A stretch of DNA of 64,000 nucleotides from Cronobacter muytjensii ATCC 51329. GTDB taxonomy: Bacteria > Pseudomonadota > Gammaproteobacteria > Enterobacterales > Enterobacteriaceae. The position numbers and the translations under genes are program-made. Below are positions 17,820-26,360 of this stretch, piece after piece. The stretch is from positions 806,001 to 870,000 of the forward strand of contig NZ_CP012268.1 in NCBI RefSeq assembly GCF_001277195.1, in the 5' to 3' direction. Each line of letters begins with the position of its first letter. The first letter of the stretch is position 1. The notes under the pieces were generated by a model. The model ran no database searches. It was not told the DNA's origin and worked only from the letters and a program-made list of their open reading frames with translations.

Positions 17820-18251
17820 TTAACGTATATAACCCTGTTGATACATTTTGAATAATTTTTCATCACTGGCGCAGACCATTCCGCTGGTCAATTCCCGGAA
17901 TTGATATTTTTTATAAAAAGCGACTTTATCTAAAACTGCGTAGATAAAAACTTTACCAAAAGGTAAAAGTGTTTCGAGAATGTGGTCCATTAACTGATTG
18001 CCAAAACCCCGTCCCTGATAATCGGGATCGACAACAATATCCGCGACATAACTCGACCAGGTCAAATCGCTAATCGCATGCGCCGTCGCCACCAGTTTTC
18101 CGTCGTAAAACCCGTACCAGCAAAACGTACTATGGGTGTAACAACGCTCGATATCCCGTGCTGCGCGTGCGCCAAGTCCCGCGCGCTCAATGAGCGTAGC
18201 GAGTGCCTGCCAGTCGGGATTTTCAATATCTTGCCGGGTCATAATAAGCAT
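17820..18251 (-). CDS. GNAT-family N-acetyltransferase
   Basis: 143-residue protein with the GNAT core: VADIVVDPDYQGRGFGNQLM contains the acetyl-CoA pyrophosphate-binding loop near residue 80, followed by IYAVLDKVAFYKKYQF. The acceptor is unknown. Start ATG at 18251 has AGAGG about 12 bases upstream; an ATG three codons later is an alternative. The gene is visibly more AT-rich than its neighbours and lies between yffB and ypfM, where I know of no such gene in E. coli, so it may be acquired. Confidence 0.85.
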   Translation of the reverse strand: MLIMTRQDIENPDWQALATLIERAGLGARAARDIERCYTHSTFCWYGFYDGKLVATAHAISDLTWSSYVADIVVDPDYQGRGFGNQLMDHILETLLPFGKVFIYAVLDKVAFYKKYQFRELTSGMVCASDEKLFKMYQQGYIR

Positions 18252-18447
18252 GCTTAGTTATTCCTCTTGTTATAAAAATTTATCGAATATTGCCAGGCGT
18301 CACATTACCGACAACTTATCCTCGTCATATTGAACTCAGTGCCGATAACAAATACATGAAGGGAGCTTATCAATTCGATTGGTTAAAGTATCTTCACTCC
18401 GGGCCGTTATTTTTGTATCATGCAAACAATAATAAAGAGAGGTCGTT

Positions 18448-18507
18448 ATGATTGAACATGAACTGGGGAACTGGAAAGACTTTATTGAAGCGATGCTTCG
18501 TAAATAA
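18448..18507 (+). CDS. ypfM: Small protein YpfM (19 residues)
   Basis: A 20-codon frame preceded by AAGAGAGG encodes MIEHELGNWKDFIEAMLRK. This differs at only two positions from the 19-residue E. coli YpfM as I recall it, and it lies between acrD and yffB as in E. coli. The function is unknown. It is on the opposite strand to both neighbours. Confidence 0.85.
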   Translation: MIEHELGNWKDFIEAMLRK

Positions 18508-18576
18508 ATCCAGCAATAAGCAAGAGCACATCGCTTTTATAGACACACAGCAGTGATTTCACTCACTAAAACAATC

Positions 18577-18605
18577 AAAAGGCGGCCTTCACAGGTCGCC
18601 TTTTT
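18577..18605. terminator. Bidirectional terminator between ypfM and acrD
   Basis: Stem AAAGGCG with CC/GG continuation, paired to CGCCTTT, one unpaired base on either side and a short loop, with T-runs on both strands. It lies between convergent ypfM and acrD. Confidence 0.85.
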
Positions 18606-18616
18606 CTTTATGACTC

Positions 18617-21600
18617 TCACTCTTCAGGCGCCGGTCGCAGCGGAAATCGTCTGCGGATCAATACAAAGAACAACGGCACGAAGAAAATCGCCAGCAGCGT
18701 CGCCGAGATCATACCGCCCATGACGCCGGTGCCCACCGCGTGTTGGCTGGCGGAGCCCGCGCCGCTACTGGTCGCCATCGGCAGGACGCCAAAGATAAAC
18801 GCGAGCGAGGTCATCAGAATCGGACGCAGACGCTGGCGGCACGCGTCGAGCGTGGCGGCAACCAGCTCGTGGCCTTTGCTGTTCATCTCATTAGCGAATT
18901 CAACAATCAGTATCGCGTTCTTGGCCGACAGCCCGATGACGGTGAGCAACCCCACCTGGAAATAGACGTCGTTCTCCAGCCCGCGCAGCCAGGTCGCGAG
19001 CAGCGCCCCGATTACACCAAGCGGCACCACCAGCATTACCGAGAACGGTACCGTCCAGCTCTCATACAGCGCCGCGAGACACAGGAACACCACCAGCAGC
19101 GACAGCGCGTAGAGCGCAGGCGCCTGCGAGCCGGAGAGCCGTTCCTGATACGACATCGCGGTCCACTCAAGGCCAAAGCCTGTCGGCAGCTGGCTCACCA
19201 GTTTTTCCATCACGTCCATCGCGGTGCCGGTACTGACGCCCGGCGCCGCCTCGCCGACAATCTCCAGCGCCGAATAGCCGTTGTAGCGCTCAAGGCGTGG
19301 CGAACCGGTCTCCCAGCGCGAGGTGGCGAAGGCGGAGAACGGCACCATTTCGCCTGCCTGATTGCGCACATACCAGCGATTAATATCCTCCGGCAGCATC
19401 CGGTATTTCGCGGAAGCCTGCACATAAACCTTTTTCACGCGGCCGCGATCCATAAAGTCATTCACATAGCTTGAGCCCCATGCGGTTTGCAGCGTGTCGT
19501 TAATATCATCGACAGAAACGCCGAGCGCCTGGGCCTTGCGCTGGTCGATATCAATCTGCAACTGCGGGCTGTCATCAAGGCCGTTGTGGCGCACGCGGGT
19601 CAGCGCCGGGTCTTTGCTCGCCATATCAAGCAGACGGTCGCGCGCCTGCATCAGCGCGTCATGTCCGAGCCCGGCGTGATCCTGCAATTCCATATCAAAA
19701 CCGGCGGAGCTGCCGAGGCCGCTAATGGCGGGTGGGCTGCTGGCGAACACGCGCGCCTCGTTAATGTGGCGGAAGGCGCGAGTGGCGCGCTCGATAATCG
19801 CGTCCGCGCTGCCGCGGTCTGCGTCGCGATCCTCCCACGGTTTCAGGCGCACAAACATCCGCGCCACGTTCTGACCATTGCCTCCGGGGCCGGAGCCGAC
19901 CGTTGCGAACACCGAGGCGACATTGGCTTTTTCTTTCTCGAAGAAATAACGCTCCACCTTTTGCACCACTTTCAGCGTCTGTTGCTGGGTCGCGCCGGGC
20001 GGCAGTTGTACGGAGGTAATAAACATACCGCGGTCTTCCTGCGGCAGAAATGACGTCGGCAGGCGCAGAAACAGAAACACCATACCGCCCAGCAGCAGCG
20101 CATAGACCAAAATCCAGCGCAGACTGCGATGCACTATTTTTCCGACGGCTGATTCATAGCGCAGCGCGCTGCGCTCGAAGGTGCGGTTAAACCAGCCGAA
20201 AAAACCGCGTGTACCGTGATGCTCGCCTTTTTTAAGCGGCTTAAGCAGCGTGGCGCACAGGGCAGGGGTGAGGATCATCGCCACCAGCACTGACAGCACC
20301 ATCGATGAAACAATCGTGACAGAGAACTGGCGGTAAATCGCGCCGGTGGTGCCGCCGAAAAACGCCATCGGGATAAACACCGCTGACAGCACCATCGCGA
20401 TCCCCACCAGCGCGCCCTGGATCTGTCCCATCGATTTACGCGTGGCGGCGCGCGGCGAGAGCCCTTCTTCGCTCATGATGCGCTCGACGTTCTCCACCAC
20501 CACGATGGCGTCATCCACCAGCAGGCCTATCGCCAGCACCATCGCGAACATCGTGAGCGTGTTAATGCTGTAACCGAAGCTGTAAAGCACCGCGAACGTG
20601 CCGAGCAGCACGACCGGTACCGCGATAGTCGGGATAAGCGTCGCGCGGAAGTTCTGCAAAAAGAGATACATCACCAGAAACACCAGCGCGATCGCTTCGA
20701 GCAGGGTTTTGACGACGTCGGTAATCGAGGCTTTCACAAACGAGGTGGTTTCATACGCCACCTTATATTCCAGTCCGTGCGGGAAATAGTGCGACAGCTC
20801 ATCAAGCCGGTTAAGCACCAGCTGCGCGGTCGCCATCTCGTTGGCGCCGGAGGCGAGCTTTACGCCGAGCCCCGAGGCCGTCTTGCCGTTATAGCGGCTC
20901 AGATTGTCATACTTTTCTGCGCCCATCTCGACGGTCGCGACATCGCCAAGCGTTACCGTCGAGCCGTCCTGATTCACGCGAAGCGTAATAGCGCGAAACT
21001 GTTCCGGCGTCTGCAATAGCGACTGCGCATTAATGGTGGCGTTCAGCGCCTGGTCATCCACCGACGGCGTGCCGCCAAGCTGGCCGACCGCTATCTGGCT
21101 GTTCTGGGATTTGATAGCCGCCACCACGTCGGCGGTGGTGAGCTGATAGCTGGTGAGTCGGTCGGGATTGAGCCAGATACGCATCGCGTACTGCGAGCCG
21201 TAGGCGTCGATATCCCCCACGCCATTGATGCGGCTTAGCGGCTCCTGAATGTTACTTGCTACGTAGTCGGCGATGTCCTGTTTATCCATGCTACCGTCGG
21301 TGGAGACGAACGCGATGGTCAGGATATTGGTGTCGCCGGTTTTGCGTACCGTCACGCCCTGCGTCTGTACGGCCTGCGGCAGTTTACGCAGCGCGGATTG
21401 CAGCTGGTTTTGCACCTGCTGCACCGCTTCATCCGGATCGGTGCCGGCTTTAAAGTTCAGCGTGACCGACGCCTGGCCGGTAGCGCTGCTCTGCGAGGTC
21501 ATATACATCAGGTTATCGAGGCCGGTCATGTTCTGTTCGATAACCTGAGTGACGGTGTTTTCCAGCGTCTGGGCCGAGGCGCCAGGGTAGTTTGCGGTTA

Positions 21601-21733
21601 TGCGCACATTAGGCGGCGCGAGTTCGGGATATTGCTCAACGGGCAGTGAAAAAATCGCCATCGTGCCGGTCAGGCAGATGAGAATCGCCAGCACCCACGC
21701 AAAAATCGGGCGATCGATAAAAAAATTCGCCAT
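18617..21733 (-). CDS. acrD: RND multidrug efflux pump AcrD
   Basis: Inner-membrane RND transporter that exports aminoglycosides and other amphiphiles with AcrA and TolC. The 1038-residue product begins MANFFIDRPIFAWVLAILICLTG-like, typical of AcrD/AcrB, and has the proton-relay Asp pair in LVDDAIVVVENV of TM4 and the Lys in SAKNAILIVEFANEMN of TM10. Identity to E. coli AcrD is high and position between ypfM and the nar gene is conserved. No membrane-fusion partner is adjacent, as in E. coli. A terminator separates it from narP upstream. Confidence 0.96.
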   Translation of the reverse strand: MANFFIDRPIFAWVLAILICLTGTMAIFSLPVEQYPELAPPNVRITANYPGASAQTLENTVTQVIEQNMTGLDNLMYMTSQSSATGQASVTLNFKAGTDPDEAVQQVQNQLQSALRKLPQAVQTQGVTVRKTGDTNILTIAFVSTDGSMDKQDIADYVASNIQEPLSRINGVGDIDAYGSQYAMRIWLNPDRLTSYQLTTADVVAAIKSQNSQIAVGQLGGTPSVDDQALNATINAQSLLQTPEQFRAITLRVNQDGSTVTLGDVATVEMGAEKYDNLSRYNGKTASGLGVKLASGANEMATAQLVLNRLDELSHYFPHGLEYKVAYETTSFVKASITDVVKTLLEAIALVFLVMYLFLQNFRATLIPTIAVPVVLLGTFAVLYSFGYSINTLTMFAMVLAIGLLVDDAIVVVENVERIMSEEGLSPRAATRKSMGQIQGALVGIAMVLSAVFIPMAFFGGTTGAIYRQFSVTIVSSMVLSVLVAMILTPALCATLLKPLKKGEHHGTRGFFGWFNRTFERSALRYESAVGKIVHRSLRWILVYALLLGGMVFLFLRLPTSFLPQEDRGMFITSVQLPPGATQQQTLKVVQKVERYFFEKEKANVASVFATVGSGPGGNGQNVARMFVRLKPWEDRDADRGSADAIIERATRAFRHINEARVFASSPPAISGLGSSAGFDMELQDHAGLGHDALMQARDRLLDMASKDPALTRVRHNGLDDSPQLQIDIDQRKAQALGVSVDDINDTLQTAWGSSYVNDFMDRGRVKKVYVQASAKYRMLPEDINRWYVRNQAGEMVPFSAFATSRWETGSPRLERYNGYSALEIVGEAAPGVSTGTAMDVMEKLVSQLPTGFGLEWTAMSYQERLSGSQAPALYALSLLVVFLCLAALYESWTVPFSVMLVVPLGVIGALLATWLRGLENDVYFQVGLLTVIGLSAKNAILIVEFANEMNSKGHELVAATLDACRQRLRPILMTSLAFIFGVLPMATSSGAGSASQHAVGTGVMGGMISATLLAIFFVPLFFVLIRRRFPLRPAPEE

Positions 21734-21819
21734 GCGAGTCAGGACCTCTTAAATGCTTCGCGTCGTTATTATTGGTAGCCGCAATCACTGTAGCCCCAGG
21801 CGACGGGGCAAACGTGGAG

Positions 21820-21847
21820 AAAAAAAGGAGATAATGTAAATTATCTC
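21820..21847 (-). terminator. Terminator after narP
   Basis: Perfect 8-bp arms GAGATAAT/ATTATCTC with a 4-base loop. On the minus strand a C and a T-run follow. It lies between narP and acrD, which share a strand, so acrD should have its own promoter. Confidence 0.8.
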
Positions 21848-21870
21848 GCCAAAACCGCGCCCGGCAGACC

Positions 21871-22515
21871 TTACGCGTCACGGGATTCGAAAAACAGAAC
21901 CGTCGCCGCGACGCGCGAGCGCACGTTAAGTTTGCGCAGTATATTGCGAATATGCACTTTTACTGTCTCTTCAGAAATGTGCAGGACAGATGCTATCTGT
22001 TTATTCGACAGACCGCGCGCCACTTCCTGTAATACGTCAAGCTCCCGCTCGGTCAGCTGCGCGAACGGCGCGGTGGGCTTTTCGCCCGGCAGGCGCTGGT
22101 TCAGATACGTCTGCACCTGCGCGCTGAACACGCCGCCGCCCGCCGCGCCGTCGCGCATCGCCGCAAGCAATATTTCCGGCTCGCTGTCTTTTAACAGATA
22201 GCCATCAGCGCCCGCGTCCATCACCGCATACACGTCGCTGCGCGCGTCTGAGACCGTCAGCACGATAATCCGCGCGCTCACGCTGTCGCGGCGCAGCAGC
22301 CTGAGCGTATCAAGGCCGCTCAGGCCACGCATATTGAGATCCAGCAGGATGACGTCCGGCGTTAACTGGTTCGCCAGCGCGACAGCCTCGACGCCGTTGC
22401 TCGCTTCGCCCACCACCCGAAACTGCGCGTCGGTCTCAAGAAGCTGGCGAATACCGCGGCGCATCAATGGGTGATCGTCAACGATCAATACGTGCCAGGG
22501 GTCAGGTTGCGACAT
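21871..22515 (-). CDS. narP: Nitrate/nitrite response regulator NarP
   Basis: 214-residue NarL/FixJ-type response regulator. The receiver domain has the acidic pair in VDDHP, the phosphoacceptor Asp in ILLDLNMRG near residue 60 and the Lys in YLLKDSEP. A LuxR-type helix-turn-helix follows (LSNKQIASVLHISEETVKVHIRNI). It resembles E. coli NarP more than NarL. The ATG at 22515 has GGAG before it; a longer frame upstream is GC-rich and unlike the family. The position beside acrD is that of the sensor gene narQ in E. coli; no sensor is in this window. Confidence 0.9.
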   Translation of the reverse strand: MSQPDPWHVLIVDDHPLMRRGIRQLLETDAQFRVVGEASNGVEAVALANQLTPDVILLDLNMRGLSGLDTLRLLRRDSVSARIIVLTVSDARSDVYAVMDAGADGYLLKDSEPEILLAAMRDGAAGGGVFSAQVQTYLNQRLPGEKPTAPFAQLTERELDVLQEVARGLSNKQIASVLHISEETVKVHIRNILRKLNVRSRVAATVLFFESRDA

Positions 22516-22758
22516 GCTCACTCCGGTCTCGTTATTGTTAGTGCCTGCGCCTGCATAAACCATAGCCTGCGCGTCGGCTTTTTCGCCATGCGCACGGCGC
22601 AGCCGCGCTTTGTACAAGCGTATCGCCTGCAGCCCGCGCGCAATCCGCGGAATATCGTCCATTGCGCGTCTGTTCCTGCATGCTCGCCGCCGTCGGGGGC
22701 GACAAACGGCGTTTCGGGTCGTACTATTCACCCAACACCAGGCGTTTATGGAGTCGCT

Positions 22759-23334
22759 ATGTCGTTAAATGTCGAACTGATTAAAGATAAAATTCTCTCG
22801 GAAAACTATTTTGTCCTGCGCAACATCACCTACGATCTGACGCGTAAAAATGGCGACGTTGTCCGCCACAAGCGGGAAGTCTACGATCGCGGCAACGGCG
22901 CGGCTGTGCTGCTGTACAACCGCGAGAAAAAGAGCGTCGTGCTGATTCGCCAGTTTCGCGTCGCGACCTGGGTGAACGGCAACCCGGACGGCATGCTGAT
23001 TGAAGCCTGCGCCGGACTGCTGGACGACGATGAGCCGGAAGTCTGCATTCGCAAAGAGGCGATCGAAGAGACCGGCTATCGCGTCGGCACGGCGGAAAAA
23101 GTGTTTGAGCTTTATACCTCGCCTGGCGGCGTTACCGAGCTCATTCATCTTTTTATCGCCGAGTATGACGACGCCGCGCGGGCGAATGCGGGCGGCGGCG
23201 TGGAAGATGAAGAGATTGAGGTGCTGGAGATGCCGTTTCAGGCGGCGCTTGAGCAGGTGAAGCAGGGCGTTATTCGCGACGCGAAAACCGTGCTGCTGCT
23301 TCAGCATCTCCAGCTGCGCGGAATAATGGATTGA
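22759..23334 (+). CDS. nudK: GDP-mannose pyrophosphatase NudK
   Basis: Nudix hydrolase that cleaves GDP-mannose to mannose-1-phosphate and GMP. The 191-residue product has the Nudix box GLLDDDEPEVCIRKEAIEETGY, with the catalytic Glu residues present. It matches E. coli NudK (YffH). The ATG at 22759 follows GGAGTCGCT; a longer in-frame extension overlaps narP and is not supported. Confidence 0.95.
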   Translation: MSLNVELIKDKILSENYFVLRNITYDLTRKNGDVVRHKREVYDRGNGAAVLLYNREKKSVVLIRQFRVATWVNGNPDGMLIEACAGLLDDDEPEVCIRKEAIEETGYRVGTAEKVFELYTSPGGVTELIHLFIAEYDDAARANAGGGVEDEEIEVLEMPFQAALEQVKQGVIRDAKTVLLLQHLQLRGIMD

Positions 23335-23465
23335 TTTAGCTGAATAATCAGAAGTGGTATTTCAGATAAATCTATCCGATAAATCCGATTGAGCCGCCCG
23401 TGAAGGGCAACGAAGATAGGCGCGTTTCTTCTCACCGCTGTTAACGCCCGGGATACGCGCCGTCC

Positions 23466-24509
23466 ATGCTTTTTCGTCTGCTGTCACTGCTTAGCTGTTA
23501 TCTGCTGTTCGCCTCGCCGCTGTGGGCCGCGCCGGCGCAGAAGATCTTCAGTGACTGGCAGGTGACCTGCAATAACCAGAACTTCTGCTCTGCCCGCAAC
23601 GTGGGCGACCATCAGGATCTCGTGATGACGGTCTCACGCAGCGCGGGCGCGAAAACCGACGCCACGCTGCGTATCGAGGCGGGCAGGCCGGAAGCCGCCG
23701 TCAGTAAAGCGCCGCCGCTCGCGCCGCGCCTGCTGCTGGATGGCAAAACGCTCATTCCCGCCGGGCACAAATGGCGTGACGCCCCGCGTCGTCTGCTGTC
23801 CGACGACCCGGCAACCATCATCGATTTCCTCGATCAGATCAAAGAGTCATCGGTTATCACGCTCAAAGACGGGCCGGGCCGCCTGTCGCTTGACGGGCTG
23901 AAAGCCGCGCTGCTGTTTATCGATGCCCAGCAAAAGCGCGTCGGCAGCGAAACCGCCTGGATTAAAAAAGGCAGCAATCCGCCGCTCAGCGTGCCGCCCG
24001 CGCCCGCGATAAAAGGCATTAAGATAACCAACCCGACGCCAACGCCGCTCTCCCATGATGAACTCAACGCGCTTCTTGATTACGGCACCTGGCGCATGAC
24101 CAACAGCCAGTGCTCGCTCGACCCGATGCGCCGCGAAGTGCGCATCTCCGCGCTTACCGACGACACCGCGCTGATGATAATCAGCTGCGAAGCAGGCGCG
24201 TATAACACGGTCGATCTCGCCTGGCTGGTCTCGCGCCAGAAGCCGTTCGCCTCGCGCATGGTGCGTCTGCGTCTGCCGTTTCTGCCTGCCGATAAAGAGC
24301 AGGAGCTGGAGCTGATGAACGCCAGCTTTGACGAAAAAACCAAAGAACTCACCACGCTTTCCAAAGGGCGCGGCCTTGGTGACTGCGGCGTGGCGACGCG
24401 CTGGCGCTTTGACGGCCAGCGGTTTCGCCTGGTGCGTTACGCCGAAGAGCCGAGCTGCGACGGCTGGCACGGGCCCGACGCCTGGCCGACGCTCTGGGTA
24501 ACCCAATAA
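23466..24509 (+). CDS. ypfG: DUF1176 exported protein YpfG
   Basis: 347-residue protein, the length of E. coli YpfG as I recall it, with a signal peptide (MLFRLLSLLSCYLLFASPLWAA) and several Cys in the mature part that may form disulfides (CNNQNFC near residue 35, SQCSLDP, DCGVATRW, PSCDGW). It belongs to the DUF1176 family of periplasmic proteins of unknown function. It lies after nudK and before tktB, as in E. coli apart from the insertion that follows. Confidence 0.85.
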   Translation: MLFRLLSLLSCYLLFASPLWAAPAQKIFSDWQVTCNNQNFCSARNVGDHQDLVMTVSRSAGAKTDATLRIEAGRPEAAVSKAPPLAPRLLLDGKTLIPAGHKWRDAPRRLLSDDPATIIDFLDQIKESSVITLKDGPGRLSLDGLKAALLFIDAQQKRVGSETAWIKKGSNPPLSVPPAPAIKGIKITNPTPTPLSHDELNALLDYGTWRMTNSQCSLDPMRREVRISALTDDTALMIISCEAGAYNTVDLAWLVSRQKPFASRMVRLRLPFLPADKEQELELMNASFDEKTKELTTLSKGRGLGDCGVATRWRFDGQRFRLVRYAEEPSCDGWHGPDAWPTLWVTQ

Positions 24510-24584
24510 TCCCGCTTCTGGCCGCCTGCGTTTTTGCGTATATTCCTGTGGCTTATCATAACCAAATAACACGGCAGGGAATTT

Positions 24585-25529
24585 ATGGCATTCACACAGG
24601 GGCTGCGCGCGGTATTCACGCTTGCGCTGGCAGGGCTGACGCTCTCCGCCAGCGCCGCGATGTCGTCGCAGGACGAACGTGACGTCAGCGCGCTGATAGC
24701 CCGCTGGAACGACTTTAAAAATCACCCCTCCGCCGAGGCCGGCGCGTCGCTTTATGGCGAACAGATCCGCTGGTACGGCAAAGCGCTCACGCCGAAGGCG
24801 GTCATTGGGGAAAATATCGCTTTCCTGCAAAAACATCCGCACTACACTCAGACTGTCGTCAGCAACATTACGCTAACCGAACAGGACGGGCAGCCGCTCG
24901 CCGTGCAGGCCACGTTTGTTAAGCAGGCGGGGCTGGAGCCGCAGACGCCGCGCAATTACCCGGCACAGCTCACCTTAACGAAGCAGGCCGCCGGCTGGCG
25001 CATCAGCGAAGAAACCGACTGGATAACCGAAGCGAACCGGCAGAAAACGCGCGATTACCGTCTGGCGGGCGGGCGCTTTAACGGCACGGCGAAAAGCTAC
25101 GCCTGGCTGACGGCGCACGATCCGAAAACCAACGGCGTGTGCGATGAGAGCGGCGACTGCGAGTGCCAGCTCTGGAACAGCGATCCGACGGTGAAACCAG
25201 CGTCCATTGCTTCGTGCATCGGCGGCGGCGTGGAGGCGCTCTCAAACCTTGACGACAGCGGGCGCGACCGCGTGCTTATTTATCCGCAGTGGTGGAGCAG
25301 CGCCTGGCGGGCGACCTATCTCTATGACGTGCAGCAACAGCAGTGGGTGGAGGCCATCCCTTCGTTTTCGATGAATCTCAACGTGCAGGAAGATGCCGAG
25401 GGCAAAACGCTGGTGGCGCGCGATCCGCAGCATCCGGGGCAGGTTATTGTCGCTGAGGCGAAATGGGATGAGAAAACGGAAGATATTGTGATAAACAAAA
25501 GCGCCGAGACGCTGAAAGTACTGAAATAA
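24585..25529 (+). CDS. Exported protein of unknown function
   Basis: 314-residue product with a signal peptide (MAFTQGLRAVFTLALAGLTL, cleavage probably after SASA). The N-terminal half (residues 30-145) looks like an NTF2/SnoaL-type alpha+beta fold by its pattern (ALIARWNDFKNHPSAEAGASLY, then strands containing GWRISEETDW). The C-terminal half has a Cys-rich segment CDESGDCECQLW and a later Cys, and reads like a beta-rich domain. I do not recognise a characterised relative. GGCAGGGAATTT precedes the ATG. It follows ypfG by 75 bases in the same direction, and both are exported. Confidence 0.75.
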   Translation: MAFTQGLRAVFTLALAGLTLSASAAMSSQDERDVSALIARWNDFKNHPSAEAGASLYGEQIRWYGKALTPKAVIGENIAFLQKHPHYTQTVVSNITLTEQDGQPLAVQATFVKQAGLEPQTPRNYPAQLTLTKQAAGWRISEETDWITEANRQKTRDYRLAGGRFNGTAKSYAWLTAHDPKTNGVCDESGDCECQLWNSDPTVKPASIASCIGGGVEALSNLDDSGRDRVLIYPQWWSSAWRATYLYDVQQQQWVEAIPSFSMNLNVQEDAEGKTLVARDPQHPGQVIVAEAKWDEKTEDIVINKSAETLKVLK

Positions 25530-25748
25530 CACCGCGCCGGAAATAAAAAAGCCAGCCCGTTAAGGCTAATTTAAAGCCCTGCGCCGAGGGACGAGTGGCA
25601 CCCGTTCGATCCTGTTTGCTTGCAGGCGAGTTTTGCCGGGCCGAATCCGGAAATAATAATTTTACGTGGGATAATTTCCGCTTTTTTATCCCACAAAATA
25701 TTTATGGTTAACGCAATAATTCTATTTTCATGCTTAAAAGAACTAAGA

Positions 25749-25988
25749 ATGAACTGGAATAAAGACGTTGCTATTTCGCATCTCCGGTCCCGCGCGCTCG
25801 GTCATTCACATAACGAATGTGCGACCTTTACAAGGGAGGCTATAGCTGCTGGCGGCATACGGCTGGAGAGAACGCTAAACGCAAAAGATTACGGCCTGCA
25901 TTACTACGCTTATGCACAGGACTATGATCCATCATGGGTATCGGCGCTAACTGTCGGTGCCGCCAGACCGTTAATGGGGGCGAGGTAA
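25749..25988 (+). pseudogene. Truncated amidase-like (CHAP/NlpC-P60 type) N-terminal fragment
   Basis: 79 codons from ATG at 25749. The first 50 residues (MNWNKDVAISHLRSRALGHS, then NECATFTREAIAAGG and NAKDYG) follow the pattern of small Cys-peptidase amidases found as phage or type VI effectors, with the likely catalytic Cys in NECATF. Such proteins normally continue for another 80 or more residues with the catalytic His; here the sequence departs after KDYG and stops. The region is AT-rich and lies in an otherwise non-conserved gap before tktB. The family assignment is from pattern memory and is tentative. Confidence 0.45.
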
Positions 25989-26167
25989 TGCCAGTATGGA
26001 TTGGCAGGGAGGGCGGGAAAAAAGTAGAGCTGGAAGTTTTTGTTCGTCGGGAGTCAGACATCTGGAAGATATACCGAGTCCGTGATGTCACCGATAACTA
26101 TGAGCATCCAATATTTAACGCCGGAGCCATCACTCGCGCGAAGTCTGCTGCTGAAAGCGGCCTGTAA
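25988..26167 (+). CDS. Short ORF overlapping the amidase-like fragment
   Basis: 59 codons from an ATG that overlaps the upstream stop in TAATG, with GGGGGCGAGG as an apparent ribosome-binding site. The predicted product (MPVWIGREGGKKVELEVFVR and on) is not recognised. The TAATG overlap and strong binding site suggest translational coupling, but the frame is also open further upstream, so this may instead be the tail of a degraded gene. Confidence 0.35.
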   Translation: MPVWIGREGGKKVELEVFVRRESDIWKIYRVRDVTDNYEHPIFNAGAITRAKSAAESGL

Positions 26168-26262
26168 AGAATCACCCCTGGCATCTGCCGTAATGCCGCT
26201 CACTTAAGCTTTATGTGATTTAAAGCTGAACGGTTAACGAAATCCATATTGTGTTCAGACAT

Positions 26263-26300
26263 AAAAAAGCCAGAATCAGGGATCTGACTCTGGCTGGTTT
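26263..26300 (-). terminator. Terminator after tktB
   Basis: Read on the minus strand, a 12-bp stem with one mismatch (AGCCAGAGTCAG against CTGATTCTGGCT) and a 4-base loop is followed by a T-run. It lies about 60 bases past the tktB stop. Confidence 0.85.
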
Positions 26301-26360
26301 CTTACTGGCAGGCTCGTTCAGGTACGCTTAAACGATCGGCGTCAGCCCGTTAAGGTTGGT

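Noticed and set aside
22516..22731. N-terminal extension of narP or a narQ remnant
   Set aside because: The extended frame (MNSTTRNAVCRPRRRRACRN and on) shows no resemblance to NarQ or to any response-regulator N-terminus; a proper ATG with GGAG is at 22515.
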